A DNA stretch of 6,287 nt from Nitrospirota bacterium (GTDB lineage: Bacteria > Nitrospirota > CAKKRA01 > 9FT-COMBO-42-15), in contig JACRON010000204.1 of assembly GCA_016214425.1 (NCBI GenBank), positions 1 to 6,287 of the forward strand. Direction: 5' to 3'. Within the stretch, counting starts at the first letter, position 1. Every line of letters begins with the position of its first letter. Under the pieces are notes generated by a model. The model had not been told where the DNA came from, made no database searches, and was given only the letters and a program-made list of their open reading frames with translations. The translations under genes were made by a program, and so were the position numbers. Below, piece by piece: positions 1-6,287 of this stretch.

Positions 1-624
1 AAAAAGATTGCTGTTATTGGGTATGGCTCGCAGGGCTTTGCCCATTCAAATAATCTTAAAGACAGCGGTATGGATGTAATAGTTGGTTTAAAAGATGGAA
101 GCAAGTCTGCTGAAAAGGCAAAAAAGGCAGGCCTGACTGTTATGACAACAGAGGAGGCTGCAAAGGTAGCAGATATTATGATGATACTTGTGCCTGATGA
201 ACAGCAGGGCAATATGTATGATACATCTATTGCACCATATATTAAAAAGGGCGCATACCTTGCCTTTGCGCACGGCTTTAATATCCATTTTGGCCAGATT
301 GTGCCTCGTGATGATATAAATGTCTTTATGGTAGCGCCAAAGTCGCCGGGACATCTTGTAAGGCATGAGTATACTAAAGGCGGCGGAGTGCCAATGCTTA
401 TTGCAATACACAAAGACCCTTCTGGAAGCACAAAGAAGATGGCGCTTGCTTACGCCTCTGCTATCGGCGGCGGCAGGGCAGGGATTATTGAAACCTCATT
501 TAAAGAGGAGACAGAGACAGACCTGTTCGGCGAGCAGACTGTTCTCTGCGGCGGAGCCTCTGCGCTTATTTTAGCAGGATACGAGACCCTTGTTGAAGCT
601 GGCTATGCGCCAGAGATGGCATAA
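1..624 (+). CDS. ilvC: Ketol-acid reductoisomerase, N-terminal part (5' cut by window edge; ends at a premature stop)
   Basis: IlvC uses NADPH and Mg2+ to isomerise and reduce acetolactate or acetohydroxybutyrate, the second common step of valine and isoleucine synthesis, in the cytoplasm. The frame is open from base 1, so the true start lies to the left; ATG 70 is internal. Visible codons 3-12 carry the Rossmann motif GYGSQG, followed by the NADP-phosphate loop GLKDGSKS, the VAPKSPGHLVR segment and the metal site DLFGEQ (Asp at codon 174, Glu at codon 178). These would be D190 and E194 in class I numbering, which implies that about 16 residues are missing at the left. The frame reaches GYAPEMA and then hits TAA at 622-624, exactly where the family continues with the knotted helical domain. 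Class I enzymes are about 330-340 residues long, so this product lacks most of the C-terminal domain and the second pair of metal ligands (E226 and E230 by family numbering). As read, it should be inactive. The identity is certain; whether the break is biological or an assembly error is not. Confidence 0.93.
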   Translation, partial: KKIAVIGYGSQGFAHSNNLKDSGMDVIVGLKDGSKSAEKAKKAGLTVMTTEEAAKVADIMMILVPDEQQGNMYDTSIAPYIKKGAYLAFAHGFNIHFGQIVPRDDINVFMVAPKSPGHLVRHEYTKGGGVPMLIAIHKDPSGSTKKMALAYASAIGGGRAGIIETSFKEETETDLFGEQTVLCGGASALILAGYETLVEAGYAPEMA

Positions 625-625
625 A

Positions 626-763
626 AACAGGGTGAATCGCCCTGTGTTCAATGCGCTGCTTAAAAGGGGGCAGGAGCATCAAATAGAAGAGGTTGGCGCA
701 AGGCTGCGGGCAATGATGCCATGGCTCAAGAAAGACAAGTTAGTGGATAAGAGCAAGAATTAA
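626..763 (+). pseudogene. ilvC: Out-of-frame C-terminal tail of ketol-acid reductoisomerase
   Basis: Reading the second frame from AAC at 626 gives 45 codons up to TAA at 761-763. They begin NRVNRPVFNALLKRG and continue through EVGARLRAMMPWLKK, which is the characteristic end of class I IlvC. This stretch belongs to the same gene as the frame at 1-624 but is out of phase with it. The codons for roughly residues 224-293 of a class I enzyme, from the YFEC-HE helix to the WILE segment, are absent between the two parts. The missing length must be 2 modulo 3, about 209 nt if the protein had standard length. There is no start codon or ribosome binding site of its own, so it is a remnant and not a separate gene. 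Only one or two bases of homology can be inferred at the junction. The tail itself is well conserved and shows no sign of decay, which fits a recent deletion or a misassembly. Confidence 0.88.
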
Positions 764-798
764 TATTTGCTTCTATTATCTTACCTATAGAATTCAAA

Positions 799-2364
799 AT
801 GGATATTGAAAAAATAATTGAGGGGCTGCATCCGCTGGAGCATAAGTTTCTGAATGCCTTTAAAGATTTAGTTGCAGATGCTCTTTCTGATGAAGATATA
901 ATGGCAAAGGCAGGCCTTGATGAGGCAAGGCTTGATATGGTTGTGGGCTGGCTTTCTGCAAAGGGCGTGCTGACTGTTTCTGAAACAGGAAAGGATGAGA
1001 TTGTTTCTCTTACAGATATTGGCAAGAAATATGCAGCAGCAAAGATACCTGAGCTTCGCATAGTAAATGAATTAAAGGAAGGAAAAAAGTTTACAATCAA
1101 AGACCTCCAGCAGAGAGGCGACATGGAGCCAACTGAGATAAGCTCTGCAATAGGCGGATTAAAAGAGGCAGGGGTCATTTCAATTATAGAAGGCGGTTAT
1201 CTTTCTTTGCAAAAGGCAGATGCAGCAGCCTTTGACCATCTCCAGATTACAATTGAAGGCATAGCAGAATCAGAGGAAGTAGATTTAACGCTTTACAAGA
1301 AAGACTACCCTGATTATGCAAAGATTATTGAGCTTCATCACAGAAAAAGGGGAAAGGCAAAAGGTATATTCAGAATACAGGAGAAGATCAAGAGAAGGTT
1401 TGCGCTTACTGAAGATGGCAAGAATCTGATAAAAGCAATTGCAGGCAAGGCTGTTTCAACTGAGGAGCTTTCTCAGCTTACACAAGCTATGTTAAAAGAT
1501 GGAAGCTGGAGGGGAAAGGGCTTTAGAAAATACAACATCTCCCTTCCACCGCCGAGGATTACTGCTGGCAGAAAACATCCCTACAGGGAATTTCTTGATT
1601 TTACAAAATACAAACTTGTTTCAATGGGCTTTGAAGAGATGAGGGGGCCGCTTGTTGAGGCAGAGTTCTGGAATAATGATGCGCTTTATATGCCGCAGTT
1701 TCATCCTGCGAGGGATATACATGACGGATATTTTTTAAAAGAGCCTTCTCATGCAAAAAAGATAGATGAGCCATTTTTAAAAAATGTTAAGGCAGTGCAT
1801 CAGAGCGGTGGAAAGGCAAAATCAAAGGGCTGGAGATACCATTTCAGCGAGGAGCGGGCAAAGCAGCTCGTCCTGAGAAGCCAGGGGACTGCTGTATCTG
1901 CAAGGAGGCTTGCAGGAAAGCCGAATATACCGGGAAAATATTTCTCCATTGCAAGGTGCTTTCGGTATGAGCAGGTGGATGCAACACATGCAACAGACTT
2001 TTTTCAGATAGAGGGTATTGTGCTTGGCGAGGGCATAAACTTTAGAACCCTGTTGGGGCTTCTGAAACTATTTGCCCATGAGGTTGCAGGCGCAGAGATA
2101 AGCAAGTTTCTTCCAGCATATTTTCCATTCACAGAACCTTCTGTTGAGCTTCATGTTAAACATCCGAAGCTCGGATGGATGGAGCTTGGAGGCGCAGGCC
2201 TTTTCAGGCCGGAGGTTACTATACCGCTTGGCGTGGATGTGCCTGTAATCGCATGGGGCTTAGGATTGGACAGGATGGCAATGGTTGCGCTCGGTTTGCA
2301 CGATATTAGGGATCTGTTCTCAGGGGATTTGGATTTAATAAGGACACTGAAGCTGGAATATTAA
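799..2364 (+). CDS. pheS: Phenylalanyl-tRNA synthetase alpha subunit, archaeal/eukaryotic type
   Basis: This is the catalytic subunit of the heterotetrameric class II enzyme that activates Phe with ATP and loads it on tRNA-Phe in the cytoplasm. It has 521 residues, against about 330-350 for ordinary bacterial PheS. The extra length is an N-terminal region (about 1-225) of winged-helix-like modules, as in archaeal and eukaryotic PheS, where they bind tRNA. The catalytic core follows. A motif 1 region spans about 257-290 (HPYREF, Pro284), HPAR is at 303-305 and its neighbours, motif 2 is FRYE at 388-391, the FQIEG substrate segment is at 402-406, ELGGAGLFRPEV is archaeal-like, and motif 3 is GLGLDR at 487-492. 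Several normally conserved core residues differ: RSQGTA at 360-365 where RTHTTA is usual, DGY at 309-311 where DTF is usual, and Phe402 where His is usual. ATG 799 is the first start in the frame after the stop at 748-750. No convincing Shine-Dalgarno precedes it. It lies 35 nt after the ilvC tail and 81 nt before pheT. Confidence 0.96.
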   Translation: MDIEKIIEGLHPLEHKFLNAFKDLVADALSDEDIMAKAGLDEARLDMVVGWLSAKGVLTVSETGKDEIVSLTDIGKKYAAAKIPELRIVNELKEGKKFTIKDLQQRGDMEPTEISSAIGGLKEAGVISIIEGGYLSLQKADAAAFDHLQITIEGIAESEEVDLTLYKKDYPDYAKIIELHHRKRGKAKGIFRIQEKIKRRFALTEDGKNLIKAIAGKAVSTEELSQLTQAMLKDGSWRGKGFRKYNISLPPPRITAGRKHPYREFLDFTKYKLVSMGFEEMRGPLVEAEFWNNDALYMPQFHPARDIHDGYFLKEPSHAKKIDEPFLKNVKAVHQSGGKAKSKGWRYHFSEERAKQLVLRSQGTAVSARRLAGKPNIPGKYFSIARCFRYEQVDATHATDFFQIEGIVLGEGINFRTLLGLLKLFAHEVAGAEISKFLPAYFPFTEPSVELHVKHPKLGWMELGGAGLFRPEVTIPLGVDVPVIAWGLGLDRMAMVALGLHDIRDLFSGDLDLIRTLKLEY

Positions 2365-2367
2365 AAT

Positions 2368-2406
2368 TCAAGAGGATTCAAGAGGTCAAGGGTTCAAGTG
2401 GTCAAG
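2368..2406 (+). repeat. Phased TCAAG repeat in the pheS-pheT spacer
   Basis: Five copies of TCAAG start at 2368, 2378, 2386, 2394 and 2402, giving spacings of 10, 8, 8 and 8 nt. The first two lie in a perfect tandem of the ten-base unit ATTCAAGAGG. The later copies are separated by GGT, GTG-type linkers. The array starts 3 nt after the pheS stop codon and ends 39 nt before the pheT start. It has no inverted symmetry, so it is not a hairpin terminator. It may be a small expanded microsatellite or part of a dispersed intergenic repeat family; the window holds only this one copy, so its function is unknown. Confidence 0.75.
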
Positions 2407-2435
2407 TGAAAAACACTGGAATTCTATTTAGCTAT

Positions 2436-2440
2436 AAGGA
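2436..2440 (+). promoter_or_regulatory. Ribosome binding site of pheT
   Basis: AAGGA, preceded by T, ends 5 nt before ATG 2446. This is a standard Shine-Dalgarno position and supports 2446 as the start of pheT. No comparable site lies before pheS. Confidence 0.7.
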
Positions 2441-2445
2441 TAACT

Positions 2446-4134
2446 ATGCCGACAATTACAGTTATAAAAAATGATTTAGAAAATCTGTTAAAAAAGAAGT
2501 TCACCATAGGCAGGCTTGAGGACTATCTCAAATGGACAAAGGGCGAGGTGAAGGGGTATGATGAAAAAACAGATGAGATAAAGCTTGAGCTTAATGACAG
2601 CAACAGGCCTGACCTCTGGTGCGCTGAAGGGATTGCAAGGCAGATAAGATGGAGGCTCACGAATAAAAAAGAAGCATATCCATTTTTGAATAAAAAAACA
2701 AGGAACGAGCTTATTGTATCAAAAGAGTTGAAGGACATAAGGCCCTATGTTGCTGCATGCACTGCAACAGGAATCAAGGTAACAGATAATATCCTTACGC
2801 AATTAATCCAGACGCAGGAAAAGCTATCTTATATCTTTGGCAGAAAGAGGCACGGGATTGCCATTGGAGTCTACAATTTAGAGAAGATAAGATTTCCAAT
2901 CTATTACAAGGCAGTAAATCCAGATGATGTTTCTTTTGTACCGCTCGGTTTTGAAGAAAAGATGAACCTCAACAAAATACTCAGTGAGCATCCTAAGGGC
3001 AAAGAGTTCGGAGGGATATTAAATGGCAAGAAGCTGTACCCCCTTCTAACAGACAGTGAAAACAAGATACTATCTTTTCCGCCGATAATCAACAGCAGAG
3101 AAATCGGCGAGGTGAAGGTTGGAGATAAAAATCTATTTATAGAGGCAACTGGAACAGATATCAGATTGGTCATCCTTGCAATAAATATCATGGCAGCAAA
3201 TCTTTCTGACAGGGGCGCTAAGATAGAGCCTGTGCAGATTAAATATCCATATACAACAGAGCTTGGCAAGGCAACTCTCACTCCATTGAACTTTTCAGAG
3301 ATAGTAACAATATCCCATGCTGATATTGAAAAGGCGCTCGGTGAGACATGGAAGGATAAGGATATCAAAACATATCTTACAAACTATGGATATGAGATAA
3401 AGATAAAAAATAAAAAGATTGCTGCTGTGCCTCCATTCTTCAGGGATGATTTAATGCATCCAATGGATGTTATAGAAGACCTTGCAATAAGCAAAGGCTA
3501 TGATACATTCAAGCCTATAATGCCGCATCACTTTACTGTTGGCAGTCTGTCTGATATAGAATTTTTATCTGACAAGGTCAGGGAACTTTTTGTGGGCATC
3601 GGTTTTCAGGAGATTATCTCCAATATCCTTACATCAAAAAACGAGCTTCTGACAAAGATGAACCTGCCTGATGAAAGGCTTGTTGAAATTTCAAATGTTA
3701 TGTCAGAGAGTTATTCTGTTTTGAGAAACTCGCTTGTGCCATCGCTTCTTCGCGTAGAGGCAGAAAGCTCAAAGGCATTCTATCCTCACAAGATCTTTGA
3801 GGTCGGCGAGGCAGCAGTATATGATGAGAATGACGACATGGGAAGCAGTACGATTTTAAATGCAGCCTGTTTAATCAGCCATCCAAATGCAAATTTCTCT
3901 GAGATGCACTCATATCTTGACATCCTTTTCTATTATCTGAATCTTGAATACAAACTTGAGCCATTCAAGCACCCCTCATTTATAGATGGAAGGGTAGGAA
4001 GGGTAATTGTAAAAAACGAGACAATCGGCCTAATCGGCGAGATTCATCCAGAGGTTATTGAAAAGTGGGGCATAAACTGTCCCTGTGCATGTGTAGAGAT
4101 TTCAGTTAATAAGATTTTGAATTTAAAGAGATAA
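2446..4134 (+). CDS. pheT: Phenylalanyl-tRNA synthetase beta subunit, archaeal/eukaryotic type
   Basis: This is the partner of PheS in the alpha2-beta2 synthetase; in this family the beta subunit gives structural support, helps bind tRNA and carries the B3/B4 editing domain that clears Tyr-tRNA-Phe. It has 562 residues, close to archaeal PheT and far from the roughly 800 of bacterial PheT. The N-terminal domain contains NDSNRPDLW (50-58), a family hallmark. The B3/B4 region spans about 100-250 and includes FPPIINS at 211-217, followed by the NLFIEATGTD segment. The B5 domain is at about 276-347 (AAVPPFFRDD, then HPMDVIEDLAISKGYD). The catalytic-like core fold runs from about 360 to 555 (GIGFQEIISN, LRNSLVPSLL, HKIFEVGE, GLIGEIHPEVI). 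The bacterial tRNA-binding OB fold and the C-terminal FDX-ACB anticodon domain are absent, which fits an enzyme that relies on the PheS N-terminal modules for tRNA. The start is supported by AAGGA 5 nt upstream. It is probably co-transcribed with pheS. There is no frameshift or truncation. Confidence 0.96.
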   Translation: MPTITVIKNDLENLLKKKFTIGRLEDYLKWTKGEVKGYDEKTDEIKLELNDSNRPDLWCAEGIARQIRWRLTNKKEAYPFLNKKTRNELIVSKELKDIRPYVAACTATGIKVTDNILTQLIQTQEKLSYIFGRKRHGIAIGVYNLEKIRFPIYYKAVNPDDVSFVPLGFEEKMNLNKILSEHPKGKEFGGILNGKKLYPLLTDSENKILSFPPIINSREIGEVKVGDKNLFIEATGTDIRLVILAINIMAANLSDRGAKIEPVQIKYPYTTELGKATLTPLNFSEIVTISHADIEKALGETWKDKDIKTYLTNYGYEIKIKNKKIAAVPPFFRDDLMHPMDVIEDLAISKGYDTFKPIMPHHFTVGSLSDIEFLSDKVRELFVGIGFQEIISNILTSKNELLTKMNLPDERLVEISNVMSESYSVLRNSLVPSLLRVEAESSKAFYPHKIFEVGEAAVYDENDDMGSSTILNAACLISHPNANFSEMHSYLDILFYYLNLEYKLEPFKHPSFIDGRVGRVIVKNETIGLIGEIHPEVIEKWGINCPCACVEISVNKILNLKR

Positions 4135-4193
4135 CCCAATTCCTATTCCAAGAGCCTTATCTAACTCATTGTAAAATCAACAAAAACCTTTCC

Positions 4194-4221
4194 TTGCAAC
4201 CTGCCATTTTTGTGGTATATT
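4194..4221 (+). promoter_or_regulatory. Candidate sigma70-type promoter for the histidine kinase gene
   Basis: TTGCAA (4194-4199; four of six match the -35 consensus) and TATATT (4216-4221; five of six match the -10 consensus) are separated by 16 nt. TGG directly before the -10 box provides an extended -10 element. Transcription would start near 4228, leaving a leader of about 27 nt before ATG 4255. It lies in the 120-nt gap after pheT, where no clear hairpin terminator is visible, so read-through from pheT may also contribute. Confidence 0.5.
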
Positions 4222-4245
4222 TAAATAGGGCGGGGCAGCTTTGAT

Positions 4246-4250
4246 GAGGT
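4246..4250 (+). promoter_or_regulatory. Ribosome binding site of the histidine kinase gene
   Basis: GAGGT ends 4 nt before ATG 4255, a good Shine-Dalgarno match and spacing. It decides the start: the ATG at 4244 is in another frame and meets a stop two codons later. Confidence 0.72.
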
Positions 4251-4254
4251 AATA

Positions 4255-6287
4255 ATGCCTATTTTCAACACGCTTACAAAGAAATTCATATTTATAATCC
4301 TCCTTATCGGCATTTTTATCATTGCCTTTGTTTATATAACCGATAAGTTTACAATCCGTATCAAAGACGAGGCTGACAGAATAAACCTTACAGGCCAGAT
4401 GAGATTCCGCTCCATGGAAATGGCATGGCTTGCTCAAATGATAGCAGAGAGGACGACTGTTAAAAAATCTCCATTAGAGAAAAATTTTTTATTAACAGAG
4501 CTTAAAAAGGAGATTAAAGAAATTGATGAAATAATTATAAGTTTAAAAGAAGGAATTTATAATCTCAGCCCGTATTATAAAGAGCCATTAGTAGCCCATC
4601 TTAATAACCTTGCTGATGAATGGAGCCGTGATTTTAAGCCGCTACTCTTAAAATTATCCGACCTTACAGAGGATGTCCCTGAAAAGGATGTAAGGATACT
4701 GCTTTCAGAATATACTTCAAAGATACATGATTATGTATATAAAATAGACAGGTTTGTAGAGTCTCTGGATGTCCATTATAACAGAGAGATAGAAACCTTT
4801 AACCGTATAAAGTTCTATGCCATTGCTATTTTCGCATTAATCTCAATTTTTATTATTATTTTTATGAGGCGTACCATTGTCCTTCCATTAAGGAGATTAA
4901 GAGCAGTAGCAGAAGATATTGAAAAGGGAGAATTTAATATAAGTGTAGATATAAAAAGCAAGGACGATATCGGCATGCTCGGCAATGCCTATAGCAAGAT
5001 GGCGCGCACACTGGGCATCCTCTTTGACGAGCAGAAGCTGATGCAGGGAAGGCTAAAAGAATACACTGAACAGCTTGAAGAGAAGGTTAAGGAGAGGACA
5101 TCAGAGCTTGAGAAATTCGGATTCCAGCTTCAGAAGCTCTATGAGATAAGCTTTGCGCCAGCGCCAAATGTGAAGGAATTTGCAAGAGCAATTATTATGG
5201 AAGTGGCAAAGATGCTTGATGTGGATGGAACAGCAATCGGCAGGTTCAGCGGAACTGAGTGGATTGGCTATGCAATTGCTGACAACAGAAATTTAGGCAT
5301 TGAAGAGGGGCTGAGGCTGCCGCTTAATGAGGTCTATTGTGAAATTGTAAGAGACACAAAAAGTCCTCTTCTTATAAACAATGCCTCAGAAACAGAGGAG
5401 TTTAAAAATCACCCTGATTTTATTAAATACGGATTTGCATCATATCTTGGTGTCCCGCTCTTTATTGGAGATGAATTATTCGGCGTATTCTGTACATTCA
5501 ACAAGACCCCGCATAACTACATCAAGAGCGACCTTATCCTGCTTCAGCTTCTGAGCAAAAGGCTGGAGCTTGAATTTATAAGAGAGAAATATGAGATTGA
5601 GCTCAGGTTTGCCATGATGCAGGCAGAAAGTGCAAATAAGGCAAAATCAGAATTTCTTGCAAACATGTCCCATGAATTGCGGACACCTCTTAATTCTGTT
5701 ATAGGCTTCTCTGGTCTTCTATTGGAAAGCAAAACAGGTCCTCTTTTAGATAAACAAAAAAGATATATTGATAATATTGGTAGGGCTGGCGAGCATCTGC
5801 TGGGCCTGATTAATAACATCCTTGATCTGGCAAAGATAGAGGCAGGCAAGATGAAGCTTGAATTGGACAAGTTTAATATAAAAGAACTGCTTGAAGGATG
5901 CATCGCCTTGTTTAAGGAAAAATCCATTAGACACAATATAATACTTGATTATGTGCTTGAAATTAACGGGGACATTGTTGCAGATGAGCAAAAGATAAGG
6001 CAGGTTTTATTAAATCTTCTCAGCAACGCATTTAAATTTACGCCTGACCGCGGCTCAGTCTATGTATATGCAAGAAAGGCTCAGGATGAGGCTGCAGGCA
6101 GTTTTATTGAAATCAGTGTTGTTGATTCAGGCATAGGCATTTCAAAGGAGGATCAGGACAAGCTCTTTAAACCCTTTCAGCAGCTTGACTCATCACTTAC
6201 AAAAAAGCATCAGGGAACAGGGCTTGGCCTGAGTTTATGCAGAAAAATTATAGAGCTTCATGGCGGCAGGATATGGGTTGAAAGCGA
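4255..6287 (+). CDS. Membrane sensor histidine kinase with NarX/PilJ-like sensor, HAMP and GAF domains (3' end cut by window edge)
   Basis: This is an inner-membrane kinase that autophosphorylates on His and passes the phosphate to a response regulator, not present in the window. The frame is open from ATG 4255 to the last base, 677 codons with no stop. Order: membrane helix 1 (about 11-28); extracytoplasmic helical sensor (about 29-186); membrane helix 2 (187-204); HAMP (about 205-257, IVLPLRRL and KSKDDIGMLG); a charged coiled-coil linker (about 258-300, LEEKVKERTSELEK); GAF (about 303-440); HisKA with SHELRTPL and phospho-acceptor His473; HATPase with N box (Asn587 and Asn591), DSGIG (624-628), F box (Phe638 and Phe641) and GTGLGL (654-659). 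The kinase motifs are intact. Residues 41-57 (DRINLTGQMRFRSMEMA) resemble the P-box of nitrate/nitrite sensors NarX and NarQ, and the PilJ-type N-terminal domain, with the IN-x-x-G-x-x-R-x-x-S pattern. The ligand is unknown; nitrate is only a hypothesis. A receiver or Hpt domain could follow beyond the edge, making it a hybrid kinase. Its own promoter and 120-nt gap argue against a tight operon with pheST. Confidence 0.93.
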   Translation, partial: MPIFNTLTKKFIFIILLIGIFIIAFVYITDKFTIRIKDEADRINLTGQMRFRSMEMAWLAQMIAERTTVKKSPLEKNFLLTELKKEIKEIDEIIISLKEGIYNLSPYYKEPLVAHLNNLADEWSRDFKPLLLKLSDLTEDVPEKDVRILLSEYTSKIHDYVYKIDRFVESLDVHYNREIETFNRIKFYAIAIFALISIFIIIFMRRTIVLPLRRLRAVAEDIEKGEFNISVDIKSKDDIGMLGNAYSKMARTLGILFDEQKLMQGRLKEYTEQLEEKVKERTSELEKFGFQLQKLYEISFAPAPNVKEFARAIIMEVAKMLDVDGTAIGRFSGTEWIGYAIADNRNLGIEEGLRLPLNEVYCEIVRDTKSPLLINNASETEEFKNHPDFIKYGFASYLGVPLFIGDELFGVFCTFNKTPHNYIKSDLILLQLLSKRLELEFIREKYEIELRFAMMQAESANKAKSEFLANMSHELRTPLNSVIGFSGLLLESKTGPLLDKQKRYIDNIGRAGEHLLGLINNILDLAKIEAGKMKLELDKFNIKELLEGCIALFKEKSIRHNIILDYVLEINGDIVADEQKIRQVLLNLLSNAFKFTPDRGSVYVYARKAQDEAAGSFIEISVVDSGIGISKEDQDKLFKPFQQLDSSLTKKHQGTGLGLSLCRKIIELHGGRIWVES

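Noticed and set aside
766..793. Weak promoter before pheS: TTGCTT (767-772) and TAGAAT (788-793).
   Set aside because: The 15-nt spacer is short, the -35 match is poor, and transcription would start at or inside the pheS start codon.
787..2427. ATAGAATTCAA before pheS (787-797) and TGGAATTCTAT before pheT (2417-2427) are near reverse complements (10 of 11) and might be a shared operator.
   Set aside because: Most of the match is the six-base palindrome GAATTC in A/T-rich sequence, and the distances to the two start codons differ. Chance is a sufficient explanation.
2904..3368. Open frame of 154 codons on the - strand inside pheT.
   Set aside because: It is antisense to conserved PheT domains, is serine- and leucine-rich as expected of a shadow frame, and has no ribosome binding site.
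4129..4162. Possible terminator after pheT: AGATAA (4129-4134) pairs with TTATCT (4157-4162).
   Set aside because: It is a six-pair A/T-rich stem with a 22-nt loop, overlaps the pheT stop and has no following T tract, so it is not a credible intrinsic terminator.
4177..4437. Open frame of 86 codons on the - strand across the kinase start.
   Set aside because: It overlaps the well supported kinase N-terminus, its promoter and its ribosome binding site on the other strand, and its translation resembles no known family.
5544..5991. Two overlapping - strand open frames inside the kinase.
   Set aside because: Both are antisense to the intact HisKA region, including the phospho-acceptor site, and show no recognisable protein features.

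Overview
The window holds four genes on the + strand. In order they are a broken 3' part of ilvC (branched-chain amino acid synthesis), pheS and pheT (the two subunits of phenylalanyl-tRNA synthetase), and a large membrane sensor histidine kinase that runs off the right edge. No gene on the - strand is supported, and no tRNA, rRNA, CRISPR array or insertion sequence was seen.

Organism: the bacterial signals are Shine-Dalgarno sites before pheT and the kinase, a sigma70-like promoter before the kinase, and a kinase built as two membrane helices, HAMP, GAF, HisKA and HATPase. The G+C is moderate to low, and arginine is mostly AGG/AGA. By contrast, PheS and PheT are clearly of the archaeal/eukaryotic type: PheS is long with N-terminal winged-helix modules, and PheT is short without the OB-fold and FDX-ACB domains of bacterial PheT. 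The best reading is a bacterium that acquired an archaeal-type PheRS, as is known for spirochaetes. An archaeon with a bacterial-style kinase is not excluded. The phylum cannot be named from this window.

Layout: 1-624 is the reading frame of the IlvC N-terminal domain, which ends in a premature stop. 626-763 is the IlvC C-terminal tail in another frame. About 70 codons with two metal-binding glutamates are missing between them, through a real deletion or an assembly error. pheS (799-2364) follows after 35 nt, and pheT (2446-4134) after an 81-nt spacer that carries a phased TCAAG repeat. A 120-nt spacer with a good candidate promoter then leads to the kinase (4255-6287, open at the right edge).

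Function: PheS and PheT form one enzyme that charges tRNA-Phe, and they are probably co-transcribed, perhaps with ilvC. The kinase looks separately expressed. Its periplasmic domain carries a motif like the P-box of NarX-type nitrate/nitrite sensors. The points most worth checking are the archaeal-type PheRS in a bacterial setting, unusual substitutions in the PheS catalytic core, the ilvC lesion, and the TCAAG repeat.
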